Positions 35,085 to 47,810 of a DNA stretch of 64,000 nt are shown here, piece after piece. The translations under genes and the position numbers were made by a program. The stretch is from Cycas panzhihuaensis (taxonomy: Eukaryota > Cycadophyta). The stretch spans positions 85,815,741 to 85,879,740 of the forward strand of contig CM041465.1 of the NCBI GenBank assembly GCA_023213395.1, read 5' to 3'. Below the pieces are notes generated by a model. The model was given only the letters and a program-made list of their open reading frames with translations. It was not told the DNA's origin and made no database searches. Every line of letters starts with the position of its first letter. The first letter of the stretch is position 1.

Positions 35085-36110
35085 AACTATACCCCCTCCC
35101 CTTGTTTATTATATTTTAAATCAAACATGATTTAAAACAAACATTACACCCCCTTTTTATCCTTATTACTGTTATTTAAATAAAACATTAACTCCCCTTT
35201 ATAATACCTTAATTTAAATAAAACTTTTTTTCATACCTTAATTTAATATATTTAAATCAAACATAATACCTCCCCCCCTCAATTAATACATTTTTTTATA
35301 CCTCCCCCCTTATTACACCCCCTCTTTTATCACTTTGTTATTTAATCAACATCAAACCCTCCCTTTCATTACATTCTCCCCTCCCCCCCCCAACCCACAC
35401 ATATTTTATTTAATTTTTTCTCATTATAATTTATATATAAACAAAACCCTTCCCCTTTAATTTTTAAAATTAACCTTCTCTTTATAAAGTATTTATAACC
35501 TTTAACCCCTTACTTTTATTATCTTTTAAATTTAAATCACTACACCTTTCTTCAAGTACATTTTAATGATTAAACTTAACTACATTTTAATGTTAAAATC
35601 ACTTCAAACGAACATAGTTAATCTTAGGTAAATCAAAATTAACCTTTCACTATTATATTTATTTTATAAATCAATTTCATTCCTTTTTATTATACTCTTT
35701 ACTATTTCCCCCCAACACTTTATTATTGATTTCTAATTTAACATTTTCCCTCCCTTTCACACTTAATATATAGTTTTTAATTATACAATTTTTTATTATA
35801 AAAACTTTAACTTTTTCTCATTATAAAGTTTTTATAATATTTAAAATTACATATCTATTTTTTAAATAAAAAGGGAAACTAAATACCTTAATCATAAAGT
35901 TTTTTTTTGTTAGGGAAAATTGTTTATTTTTCTAAGGGGGATTTTTTATTTTAAAAGGGGACACTTTATTTCTATCAAAAAGGGGTTTGTTTATCAACTA
36001 AGGACTTGTCACTTGTTTAGAATAAGGGAAACTAGACTATTTCTCTAAGGGGGACTATTTTTCTAAAAGAACTATTTATCAAAAAGGGACTGTTTAAGGA
36101 ATTATTTTAA
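35085..36110. other. Strongly strand-skewed leader segment of Copia-2
   Basis: 35085-35860 is almost free of G on this strand, with repeated CCCC runs in T/A-rich DNA. From about 35870 to 36110 the bias reverses to GGGG runs (CTAAGGGGGA, AAAAGGGG, AAAAAGGGG) spaced every 15-40 bp. No open frame. It lies directly upstream of gag. Confidence 0.6.
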
Positions 36111-36294
36111 GAAGTTGTTTGTTTATTCATATGTTTACAAACCCATGATTTTTTATCTTAAATACAATTAATACATACTACAATGTCTTAGTGAATTATA
36201 TATGTTAACATGATTAGTACCTTTTACTAAGTGATTATTTTTCCAATCACCTTCATAACTTTTCAATCTACAAACAAACCTCAACACTCCCAAT

Positions 36295-39200
36295 ATGGCA
36301 TTAATGCCAGGGACAATCATCTACGTTCCAATCCCAGTATTAACCAACTCAAACTATGCCAACTGGAGGAATCACATATCCCATCAGCTCAAATAGTAAA
36401 AAGTATAGCGATATATGACAGGTGAATTTCAAAAACCAAAAGCAGATGCTACTGAGAGTCTTATGGTATATCTAATAAACTCAGATGCCGCTTTAGGCAC
36501 CATATTAAACTCACTCTCACCGTAAAATCACTGGCGCTTTTCGAAAAGTTGACTTAGCCACTGTCTGGAAAACCTTGGAAGAAAAATATGACAAGGTTGA
36601 TACACATCAAGTAGTTGTCCTAGAATAGCAATTGCATAATCTGACTTTTGACGACTTTTCAAATGTTGAGGATTTTTTAACTAAAATTCAATCAATTAAT
36701 AAAGATCTAGATAACTGCATCAAATCTCAAACCAAAGAAGGTGATGTTGAAAAAATAACTATGCATGTTAGAGACAATGACACGCTCATACGTCTTGCAA
36801 TAAACAAACTACCAATTCACTTTAATCTCTTCAAAACTGCCAGACAATAAGCTGGCAATCTACCTATCACATTAAATTAGTTGACTAATCAGTTAATTGA
36901 ATATCAGACAATGTTAATTCAATCAGGTACATTAAAAGATCCTTCACAGGCTTTGTTTTCTAAAACTAAGCCACAATTTAAAAATAAACAATGTAACAAT
37001 TTTCATAATAATCCAAAATTCTAGAAACCTCATCGAGGTTCACCGTCTAATTCATAAAACAATGTTAAATATTCTAGTCTAACTAAAAACCAGAATACTT
37101 CTAATCAATTCTTTTCTAATAAGAACAACACTACTTCTTCTGATAATACTAGTTGTGCCTATTATTACAAAAGATGCCACACTATTGATGTCTGTAGAAG
37201 CAGAATAGCTTCGAAAGCATGGAAAGCTTCCAAGGGATTGCAAAATAAACCTCAATCCCATTCACAATCCTATTTTCAATCTTATTCTCAATCACGACCT
37301 CAAAATCGTCAATTTCATAATCAGTCTTTAGAAGTAATAACTTCTGTGTCTGTTGCTCCTTTAAATCAACTACCACAGTGGATCCTTGACTCTGGTGCAT
37401 CCCATCATATGATTGGACACCAGAAAAATTTAACCACTTATTAATCTGAAACAAACTCTGAAGAAGAGATTTTTTTCGGTAGTGGTAATCAACTTACAGT
37501 CAAAGGATATGGTGATGTTACCCTAAAAGATGGTTCAATCAAAGACGTCTTTTACGTACCTTGTTTGTTACCATACCTCCTCTCAGTTTATCAAATCTGC
37601 CAGAAAGACCTTATCGTCAAATTCTAAAAAAATAAATTTATCATCAAGGATCCATTACACAAATTCAAACGTATTGCCTTAGGACCTGTTGATCATAACA
37701 CAGGTCTCTATAGTCTAACCAGTCTTCAAAATAACAAATCAAAATCATTTAGTGTCGTTATTGCCAAATCTGACTTAGTCAATAAACTTTGGCATGCAAG
37801 ATTTGGCCATACAAGTTATGGCAAACTACAATATTTAAAGAAGCATAAAATGGTTCATGGCTTACCAACCTTAAACATTGTTTATCGTGTTTATGAAGCC
37901 TATGTGATAGACAAACAACACATGGATCCATTTCCACATAAAACTCAATATAGAGCAACTACTCCACTCGAACTTGTCCACTCTGACATATGTGGACCCT
38001 TTCATGTAACGTCGTACTCTGGTTCTCGTTACTTTGTTACATTCATAGATGATTATTCAAGAAAATGTTAGGTTTATATACTCAAAATGCGTAGTCAAGT
38101 ATTTGACATTTTTGTTGAATATAAAACATTAGTTGAAAATCAATCAAATTCAAGAATCAAAATATTTTGATTTAATAATGCTAAGGAATATTTAAGTAGA
38201 AAATTTACTTCCTTCTGCAAATCACACGGAATTCAGTTCCAACATTCTGTTGCTTACACACCTCAACAAAATGGTGTTGTTGAACGCAAAAATTGTACTC
38301 TTGTTAAAATGACTTGTTGCATGTTACATGCAAAGAATCTTGATTTAAAATTATAGGCAGAAGCAATTAATTGCTCTAATTATTTATTAAATCATTTACC
38401 TAGTAAATGTCTACAGAACGTTACTCCAAAATAAAAATGGTCTGGAAGAAAACCATCTCTCAATCATTTACGAATCTTTGGCAGTATCGTATAGGGACAT
38501 ATCCCTCATGAAAACGTAAAAAATTAGAAAAAAAAAAAGTCAAAAATATATCTTTGTTGGATACAGTGAAGAGAGAAATGATTATAGACTCTTAGATCCA
38601 GTCACGCATAACATTTCTATTTTACATGATGTAATATTTGATGAAGAAGGATCTACTTCAATATCTACTTATGTAGAACTTCCTGTTCAAGATTTGTTAA
38701 CCAACACTTGTTTGGTTGACCCTTCTGATAAACAAGTTGATTCAGAAATTATAGATTCTTTATCAACTCAAGTCCAAAATTGGACTATATCTAAACCCAC
38801 TGAAACAGATCCTTCCCTTCAAGCTAGTATATCAAATCAACCTGCAACCTCAGATACAGTTACTCACAAGCAACCTGTTTGGGCAACCAAAATGCTTGCT
38901 GATGCTAGATCTGATATAGGTAATCCTACCGAAACCAGACGCATACGTGCACAAAAACTACATGCTAATTTTACCTTAATGGCAAAAATAATGGACAACA
39001 ATGATCCTAAAACTTTTAAACAAGCCAGCAACAATCCTGTATGGCAAAATGCTATGCAGACTGAATTTTCTGCCTTAATTAAAAATTTAACTTGGGATCT
39101 TATTCCTCTCCCACCTGGGAAAAATGTCATCGACTATAAATGGGTTTATAGGACTAAATATAACTCAACAGACGTAGTGGAAAAATATAAAGCGCACCTT

Positions 39201-40545
39201 GTTGCAAAAGGATTTTCTCAAATAGATGGCATTGATTATAATGAAACCTTTACCCCTGTTGCAAAGATGAACACAATCAAGATAATCATTGCTCTTGCAG
39301 CTAAGTTTGGTTGAGAAATCCACTAAATGGATGTTAAGAGTGCTTTCTTGAATGGTGATCTTAAAGAAGAGATCTACATGTCATAGCCACCTGGATTTAT
39401 TGAAAATCCTAATTTAGTTTGCAAACTAAAAAAATCTATTTACAGTTTAAAACAAGCTCCTCGAGCTTGGTATACCAAAGTCGATGATTATTTAATCCAC
39501 ATTGGATACACTAGATGTATTAGTAATCCAAATCTTTATTTTAAACGTGAAAATAAAAATCTTACTATTCTAATCCTTTATGTTAATGATATTATCATTA
39601 CTGGATCATCAACTCATAATATTCATCATCTCAAATCTACTTTAATGAACAAATTTGAAATAACTAATTTAGGTCTATTACATTACTTTCTTGGTTTACA
39701 AGTTTATCAAAATAATTCAAATATAACATTATCTTAACCTAAGTATATTCTCGATTTAATTCAGCAGTTTAACATAGAAAATGCTAAACCTATATCCAAT
39801 CCTTTACAATCAGGAGTTAAACTATCTACTTATTGTCCAACACCGTTATGTGATCCAACTCTATACAGACAACTCATTGGTAGTCTAATCTATCTTACTC
39901 ACACCTGCCCTGATATTTCTTATGCTGTTGCTTTATACTCCCATTATATGCAACAACCACATGAATCTCACTGGAAAACTGCTAAACGCATCTTACGCTA
40001 TCTAAAGAATACTGTGTTTTATGGTTTAACTTATAACTTTTGTAATAAACCATTAACGTTAACTGGATATACTGATTTCGATTAGGCAAGTGATTCAAAT
40101 AATCATAAATCTACTTTAGGTTATGCATTTTTTATTGATTTATCACCTATTACTTGGTCTAGCAAAAAAATACAGGCACTAGCGTTATTAACGACTGAAG
40201 CGGAATATCGAGCATTAGTCGAAGCTGGTAAAGAAGCACTTTGGCTAAAATCACTACTAAATGAAATTAGTCTATCTCTAAAATCTTCAATTGAAATTAA
40301 AGTTGATAATCAAGGTGCAATTACTATAGCTACTAATCATGTTTCTCATTCTAGAACTAAGCATATTGAATAACATCAATATTTTATTCGTAATTTAATT
40401 ACTGGTAATCTTGTTTCTTTGTCTTATTGTCCAACAGATTTACAGATTGCTGACATTCTTACGAAGTCATTAACTGAACCCAAGTTTTTAAATCTCAGAG
40501 ATTTATTGCAGATAAAAGAAGTCTCCATCAAAGGGGGATCACCAT
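36295..40545 (+). pseudogene. Copia-2 gag-pol polyprotein relic
   Basis: Gag opens near 36295 and has NSNYANWRNHI about 45 bases in; the body 36632-36850 is open. The zinc knuckle is degenerate (CAYYYKRCHTIDVC, second Cys now Tyr). The protease has WILDSGASHHM at 37379. In integrase the zinc Cys pair is lost (IVYRVYEAY) and the second catalytic Asp is gone (FNNAKEY for a DNGGEY motif), although Glu remains in NGVVERKN. A frame shift lies at an A run (38528-38538). The reverse transcriptase is open over 38694-39314, but its active site reads YVNDI instead of YVDD. RNase H ends near 40545. The element cannot be active. Confidence 0.9.
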
Positions 40546-40581
40546 GATGAAGCTCTTCTTTTCTCTCTAGTATAAAAGTTT

Positions 40582-40595
40582 ACATTAAAGGGGGA
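40582..40595 (+). other. Copia-2 polypurine tract
   Basis: ACATTAAAGGGGGA directly before the 3' LTR TG at 40596. Confidence 0.8.
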
Positions 40596-41041
40596 TGTTA
40601 GAATATATAATGTAAACTTTATGTTTTACTTATGTTTCTTTAAGTTATTATTTAGTCACATGTCTTAAATATAATTTAAGTGATTCTATTGTTCAAACTT
40701 ATCTTAATATTAATTAATTTGTGGATGGTCGTTAAAATGCTGAACCGTATTCCAACGAACCTCTATTGTATTTATTCATCTCCTAGATTCATGGAGACGG
40801 TTTCATGAATCTAGGAGGTCTGTCCAAATACCTGACTAAAGGTTGTTTTAGGGGTTGGTTATTTTGTATAGTGGTTTCAGTTTATTATTAATAAAATTAG
40901 CTTAGGAGGTGGTTTTTCTTCCCCAGAAGGGGTTTTCCACTTGTCAATTGATGTGTACTTATGCAGTGTTTATTTCTGATTATTTCCTGTTATCATTTAC
41001 ATTTCTTGATCCTGTTAATGCTGCACTTGTACCTATTCTCA
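40596..41041 (+). repeat. Copia-2 3' LTR
   Basis: 446 bp, the same ends as the 5' LTR. The next bases TATGGGG rejoin the interrupted LTR of Copia-3. Confidence 0.9.
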
Positions 41042-41048
41042 TATGGGG

Positions 41049-41660
41049 CTAAAATTTTGGCATGTTTTCAGCGTGGTTTCCCCCCCTAATCTTTCTCGGG
41101 GGGTTCCAAGGGGGGTGGGAGCCCCCCTTGGCCGGGGGGTGCCGAAGGTGTGGAATGCCCCCCGCTAAGAGGGGGTTCGGGGGCGATAGCCCCCAACCCA
41201 AAAAATTAGCCATGTAAACCATATTAAAATGTAAAGAGAATTAGAGTCGTTCGATACAAATACCCTAGATTCTGGTTGAGATTCATGCCTTGGATGTTCC
41301 TTTCATGTAGCCCATTTTAAGGCTTTTCTTATTATGTTGTATGTAATATAATGTACTATGATAAGGGTGGTGGCTGGTTGTTGTTCCTGAGAACACTTTG
41401 CTATTGAAATATATTGTTTCTCCATTCTACAGTAATAAAGATCGATGCCTTTCCTATGTGGATGTTTCCCTAACACACCGGTAGGGTTTTACCATGTTAT
41501 ATCAGGTGCATATGTGATGTTTAGCTTATATATTGATGTTATTATATTATCTCTGATTTTAGAACTTGCATGTTAAATCTTAGTTTCGATTCTTGTAACT
41601 AGTTGCAAAATAGTTCAAATCTTGTGGCGATTTAAGGTTTAGGACCTTGTATTCTCAACA
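41049..41660 (+). repeat. Copia-3 5' LTR, remainder
   Basis: It resumes at CTAAAATTTTGG and ends TTCTCAACA, matching 45737-46349. It contains a dense cluster of G/C-run hairpins at about 41082-41210 and a CTTATATATTG motif about 130 bp before its end. Confidence 0.88.
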
Positions 41661-41662
41661 AG

Positions 41663-41675
41663 TGGTATTAGAGCC
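41663..41675 (+). other. Copia-3 primer binding site
   Basis: TGGTATTAGAGCC, one transition away from the perfect initiator tRNA-Met site, two bases after the LTR. Confidence 0.85.
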
Positions 41676-41730
41676 ACTTTTGTTTTGCAGCGAGTCTATG
41701 AAGGTTTTGGTGACAGCTTTTTCACACTAA

Positions 41731-44700
41731 ATGGCAAAACTAGCAGGTGCAAATTTCGAGGTGGAGAAATTTAATGGCAAGAACAACTTCGAGTTGTGAA
41801 AGCTAAAGGCACATCATATTCTTGTACAACAGGGTTTGTACAAAGCCCTTGCAGGTAAATTGAAGAAACTCACAGGGATGGATGATGATGATTGGGATGA
41901 CTTAGATAAAAAGGTACTTAGCACAATACGATTGTGCCTGGCAGATGAAGTCTTGTTTAACATCACAGGGGAAGAGACAGTAGCAGGATTATGGATTTGG
42001 TTAGAAGGCCTATATATGACCAAATCAGTAACGAAACGAATCTACCTGAATAGGCAACTATACTCATTACGGATGAAGGAAGGTACAAAAATTATTGACC
42101 ATTTAAATGTTTTCAATACTCTTATTTGCCAGTTGACTAGTATCGATGTTAAAATTGAGGATGAAGACAAGGTTGTTACCTTATTATGCTCATTACCCGA
42201 ATCCTGGGATAATATTATCACCTCAATTAGTTTTAACACTACAGATGTATTGGATTATGATTCTGTTGTGAGTGCTTTGTTAATGGAAGAAGTGTGGAGG
42301 AAATCTAGTTTTGAAACCTCCACACTAGAAGCCATGACAGTAAGGGATAGAACATTTGAGAGATGACAAAACTCCAAGGATACATCGAGGTCCAAGTCAA
42401 AGAGAAAAAAGAGTAAGCTCAGGTGTTGGCATTGTAATAAGATCAGTCACCTCAAGAAGGATTGTTATAAAAGGAAGGAGTTCCAGAAAAAGGAAGATCC
42501 TGCCAAGGAGACGAATCAGGTGGAGTCAAATCAAGGTATGGATGATAATGTCTTGGTCACTTGTAATGTTTATCATTATCACTATAACTGGTTATTAGAT
42601 TCAGGTGCTTCGCACCATATGTGTCCACACAAGAGTTGGTTCTCATCATACCAACCTCTTGATAGTGGTGATGTGCTTATGGGAAATGAAGTTTCTTGTA
42701 AGACAGTTGGCATTGGTAGCATCAGAATTAAGATGTTCAATGGGATACTCTGAACATTAATCGAGGTTAGATATGTACATGATTTGAAAAGGAATCTGAT
42801 TTCCTTGGGTGGACTAGATTTGGGTGGTTTTAAGCATACAAGTCATGAAGGAGTCCTAAAGGTGTCAAAGGGCACCTTAGTTGTTATGAAAGCCTTAAAG
42901 AAAGGAAATCTTTACATTTTAGTAGGAAGTACAGATGTTAGCCAAGCAGCTATAGCATTAAAGACTGCAGAAGATCCAACTCAGTTATGGCATCAAAGAC
43001 TTGGGCACATGAGTGAGAGAGGACTTAAGGTGCTGATAAACTGTAAGTTGCTTCCTAACTTGTAGCTTTCAGATTTGGATTTCTGTAAACATTGTATTTT
43101 TAGAAAGTAGTGTAGACTCAGGTTTAAAGTAGGGAGTCACACTAGTAAAGGCATTCTAGATTACATACATTCAGATATATGGAAACCAGCCCTTAAAATA
43201 TCTTGTGGAGGATCATTGTATTATGTCACATTTATAGATGATTACTCCAAGAAGGTATGGGTCTATTTTTTGAAAAAGAAATCTGAAGTTTTTAGTGTGT
43301 TTAAGCAGTTCAAGGCTCTAGTTAAGAACAATACTAGTAAGATAATAAAATGTTTAAGAACTGACAATGGAGGTGAGTTCAACTCCTTGGAGTTTGAGAA
43401 CTATTACAGAGAAGCTGGAATTGAAAGACACAAGACCACTAGTTATACTCCATAGCAAAATGGTATTGCTACGCGCATGAATAGGACACTCTTGGAAAGA
43501 GCAAAAAGCATGATAAGTAATGCAGGAGTGGAGCAGAGCTTGTGGGTAGAAGTTATTCAAACAGCTTGTTATTTGGTAAACAGGTCACCATCACTTGCAA
43601 TAGATTGCAAGATTCCTGAAGAGGTATGGACTGGACATCCATGTGATTATTCAAATTTAAAAGTTTTTTATTGTGATACTTATGCCTGAACTGGAAAAAG
43701 TAAACGTTCAAAGTTAGACCCAAAATCTAAGAGATATATCTTTGTTGGTTATGGTGATAAGGATGGTGTGAAGGGATACAGGTTGTGGGATCCTACTGCC
43801 TACAAAATCAGCATTAACAAAGATGTTGTATTTGATGAATCTCCGCTTCTAAAATCAGACAATGGAGAAGTTAAAATGAAATAGGAGCAGAAAGATGAAC
43901 ATCAACAGGTCAAGTTTGAAACCCAACCATCTTTGGAATCAGAAGAGCAGGAAGATCTTTCTGAAGATGAATCTATAACAGATTTACAAGAGTATGTGGA
44001 TACTCCTCTGCCAACAGTTAGAAGATCTACACGAGTTAATCATCCACCTGACAGGTATAGCTCATCTACTTCTATTACTTTGGTTTTTAATGATGGTGAG
44101 CCTACATGTCATTAAGAAGCAGTAGATGATATCCATAGTGAGAAGTGGAAGAGGGCTATACAGGAAGAGATAGATGCATTGAAGAAAAATAATTTATGGG
44201 ACTTGGTAGAACTTCCACATGGCAGGAAGACTATTGGTTGTAGGTGGGTTATTAAGATGAAAACAGATGTTGATGGAAAGGTTGACAAATACAGGGTAAG
44301 ATTGGTGGCTAAAAGCTATGTACAGAAAGTAGGTATTGACTTTCATGAGATCTTTTCCCCAATTGTCAAACTTGTTTCAATTCGAGTGCTGTTAGCATTA
44401 GTAGCTTCTCTTGATTTGGAGCTAGAGCAGTTAGATGTAAAAATAACTTTTCTACATGGAGATTTAGATAAGGAGATCTATATGGATCAACCAAAAGGGT
44501 TTGTACAAGATAGCAGAAAAAGACTTGTTTGCAGGCTCAAGAAATCATTGTATGGCCTAAATCAATCACCTAGGCAGTGGTACAAGAAGTTTGATGCCTT
44601 CATGGAGAGCCAAAATTTTAAAAGAAGTGAGTATGATCATTGTGTTTACTTTAAATTTATGGATAATGACTTATTCATTATCTTGGTACTATATGTTGAT

Positions 44701-45660
44701 GACATGCTCATTGCAAGCAAAAGCATGGGAGAAATCAATAAGCTAAAGGCTCAATTGGCTAGGACTTTTGATATGAAGGATCTAGGAGCTGTAAAATAAA
44801 TCTTAAGCATGGAGATACACAAAGATAGGAAAATTGGTAAGTTATGGTTATGACAGTAAAAATATGTAGAGAAGGTGCTATCCAAGTTTGGTATGGAAAA
44901 TGTGAAACCAACGAATATCCCATTAGCTTCCCACTTCAAGCTTTCTTCGAATATGAGTCCTAGTAGTGAAGAAGAAAAGGTTTATATGTCTTGTGTGCCT
45001 TATGCCAGTGCAGTAGAAAGTTTGATGTATGACATGGTATGTACAAGACTTGATATTTCATATGCAGTCGGTGTAGTTAGTAGGTTTATGGCAAATCCAG
45101 GGAAAGAGCATTGGGCTGTAGTGAAATGGGTGCTTCAGTATTTGAGAGGCACAAGTGACTACTACATCACCTTTAGAGGTATAAGTAATCAGGTTTATGG
45201 ATATGTTGATTTAGACTTTGTAAGAGATTTAGATAAAAGAATGTCTACTTCAGGTTATGTTTTCACTCTTACAAATGGCCCAATTAGTTGGATGTCCAAA
45301 TTGCAGAGTACAATTACACTATCAACTACGGAAGTTGAATATGTTGCTACAGCACATGCTTGTAAAGAAGCAATCTGGTTACAGGGTCTATTGGTTGATC
45401 TTGGAAGGAGACAGGAAAATGTAAAGGTATTTTGTGATAGTCAAAGTGCCATTTACTTAGCCAATAATTCAGCTTATCACAGTAGAACAAAGCATATTGC
45501 TCTTAACTACCATTTTATTAGACAGGTTGTGGAAGAAGGTGGAGTGGCACTTGAGAAGATTCACACCAATCAGAATTATGCTGATATATTCACAAAACCA
45601 GTACCATTAGAGAAGTTCAAATGGTGTTTGACTTCTCTTGGCTTGCAGAAAATAGGATGA
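41731..45660 (+). pseudogene. Copia-3 gag-pol: single frame with 12 stops, no frameshift
   Basis: One frame from MAKLAGANFEVEKFNGKNN to the final TGA, 1,310 codons. Gag: about 41731-42360. Zinc knuckle CWHCNKISHLKKDC, with all four ligands, near 42420. Protease LLDSGASHHM near 42590. Integrase: HRLGHM and CKHC zinc ligands, D in HSDIW, D in LRTDNGGEF near 43354; the third acid is lost (NGIATRMNRT). Reverse transcriptase 44179-44799 with YVDDM at 44692. RNase H 45180-45540 with ADIFTKP near 45580. In-frame stops at 41797, 42364, 42751, 43063, 43108, 43453, 43687, 43882, 44113, 44797, 44851 and 44857 are all TGA, TAG or TAA reachable by one C-to-T or G-to-A change; the one at 43453 falls in the conserved PQQNG. 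Confidence 0.95.
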
Positions 45661-45694
45661 AGGGTCCAAGAAAGGTACCGGATAAATTGTTGTC

Positions 45695-45705
45695 AAGGTG
45701 GAGAT
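45695..45705 (+). other. Copia-3 polypurine tract
   Basis: AAGGTGGAGAT directly before the 3' LTR, the usual AGGTGGAGATTGTTGG arrangement of plant copia elements. Confidence 0.8.
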
Positions 45706-46349
45706 TGTTGGATATTGTGACAATAATATTTTAGGGCTAAAATTTTGATATGTTTTCAGCGTGGTTTCCCCCTTTAATCTTTCTCAAGGGGTTCCAAGGG
45801 GGGAGGGAGCCCCCCTTGGCCGAGGGGTGCAGGGGTGTGGAACACCCCCCACTAAGAGGGGGTTCAGGGGTGATAGCCCCTGACCCAAAAAATTAGCCCT
45901 GTAAACCATATTAAAATGTAAAGAGAATCAAGTTCGTTCGATACAAATATCCTAAATTCTATGGTTGAGATTCATGCATTGGATGTTCCTCTCATGTAGC
46001 CTGTTTTAAGGCTTTTCTTATTATGTTGTATGTAATGTAATGTACTGTGATGAGGGCGGCGGTTGGTTGTTATTCCTGAGAGTACTCTGCTACTAAGATG
46101 TATTGTTTCTCCATTCTATAGCAATAAAGATTGATACATTTCTTGTGTGGATGTTTCCCTAGCACACTGCTAGGGTTTTACCATGTTATATCGGGTGCAT
46201 ATGTGATGTTTAGCTTATATATTGATGTTATTATATTATCTTTGATTTTAGAACTTGCATGTTAAATCTTAGTTTCGATTCTTATAACTAGTTGAAAAAT
46301 ACTTCAGATCTTGTCGCAGTTTAAGGTTTAGGACCTTATATTCTCAACA
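45706..46349 (+). repeat. Copia-3 3' LTR
   Basis: 644 bp, TGTTGGATATTGTGAC to TTCTCAACA, followed by TTTCC. It carries the same hairpin cluster as the 5' LTR at about 45760-45890. Confidence 0.9.
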
Positions 46350-46385
46350 TTTCCTATGAGGATATCAAACCTTAAAAATCTAATA
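46350..46385 (+). repeat. F1 3' LTR, piece 3 of 3
   Basis: TTTCC plus 31 bp ending AAAAATCTAATA, corresponding to the LTR end AAACCTAGAAATCTAGCA in F3. The three pieces together give about 610 bp, the same length as the F2 LTR (608 bp). Confidence 0.65.
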
Positions 46386-46622
46386 CTAACAATACTATAT
46401 CTCAACATATTTGTCAATCATCTTAACAATATTAAATATTGACCCTTTATTCAATTATATTGTCACTTTAGTAGCTTCATTTTTAAAGAACTCTAAGATA
46501 ATAACTTAACAAAGTGACAAATTAATTCATTTTAACTCTCTCTCTTCAAAATAATAGGTTTTTATCATATTAAAGCCACTAATAAATCCTCTCTCTTTTA
46601 TTAAGGATGTCAAATGAATTCA
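46386..46622. other. Spacer between F1 and F2
   Basis: About 237 bp of AT-rich DNA with no feature seen. F1 (+) and F2 (-) LTR ends face each other across it. The five bases next to the F2 LTR are ATTCA, the predicted target duplication for F2. Confidence 0.4.
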
Positions 46623-47230
46623 TGTTAGTTTTTTTTGGGTTTAATATCATCATAAGGATAGCTATTAAACACCTTACAAATACCATAGGATCCAAGCACA
46701 TCAATACTATGGAAGCATTTATTAATAAGGTTAAAGTATAATATATGATCATTATAAAAGTATATAATTATCAATAACAAATGAGAATTAAGCATTGAAT
46801 AACCAATATTGATACATAAGGTTTAACATGGTAAAATCTCACGATGAAGAAACATCCACCATAAAATATATGAGATTCCATTATTAAATATATTCAACAA
46901 AGTACATGATGAGACCACACTAAGTTCCATTGAGAAAGCACTAGGCATTTTCATAAGTTATAATGAACACGGTATGCTCTTATATAGAAGTAATCTACCT
47001 CATTAATGCCCAATGAGGTTGTACCAATTATTCACCAATAAGATCATGTGTGAGAACCTTAGCAATAACCAACCAATAAGAATTTGAATAACAATTAGTA
47101 TTGTCTACACTTATCACAACTTTGAAAGAGTACGTGCAATGTCTAATGACACCACTATAATAATATCATCACTAGACATTATTAAATTACCATTATCAAT
47201 TGACTATAGATTAAGCATTACTTTCTTACA
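46623..47230 (-). repeat. F2 3' LTR
   Basis: 608 bp; on the - strand TGTAAGAAAGTAATGC to CTAACA. It has a TATATAAGAGCATA promoter-like box (- strand, near 46975-46990). Confidence 0.75.
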
Positions 47231-47240
47231 CTCCCCCTAA
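47231..47240 (-). other. F2 polypurine tract
   Basis: The - strand reads TTTAGGGGGAG before the LTR TG. Standard position. Confidence 0.65.
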
Positions 47241-47734
47241 ATGTTTAATCAGTGTGTTTCCCATCACATCACTAATTTATCTTCCTTTTAAGCTACTTCA
47301 TGTGTACTTCTTATTTGTACTTGTTCTTCTCCAACACCTATGAAAGAGTTAGTCTTCACCTTGTTTGGAATCAACATTGGATTTATATTCTTACAAAGTG
47401 ATGTTATCTTGGGTAACTGTTTGCATTTTAACTATGTTAACAAAGCACAATAATCTTACAACCATAACTTTATGTAAGTTGTTGCCATTCTACTCATATC
47501 TTAATCACAAATTTACTACATAATTTTAATTAGTGAAAGTTCAAATGCAATGATTTAATGAAGCACTTAAATAATTATAAATGTAAAATATAATATTACA
47601 CTGATGTGATATTTCTTATACTTAACCTTGTTATTAGTACACACAACTACTTGTATAACAGAAGTCATTTTCAAGTTTGTTCCACTTTGTGTGAGCAAAA
47701 ATCATCTAAATACTTATGAAATACTTATTTTGTC

Positions 47735-47800
47735 TTTATGTCCTTTATGTCCTTCTTCTTGACATAAGTGTTTATGTCCTTTATGTCCTTCTTCTTGACA
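47735..47800. repeat. Tandem duplication of a 36-bp unit
   Basis: TTTATGTCCTTTATGTCC-TTCTTCTTGACA appears at 47735 and again at 47771, with an internal TTTATGTCC doublet in each. It lies between recognisable F2 sequence and the start of LINE-1 coding. Confidence 0.85.
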
Positions 47801-47810
47801 TCTAAATAAA

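Noticed and set aside
42356-42598. 80-codon Arg/Lys-rich frame overlapping Copia-3 gag
   Set aside because: Shadow of the zinc-knuckle region, which reads correctly in the main polyprotein frame.
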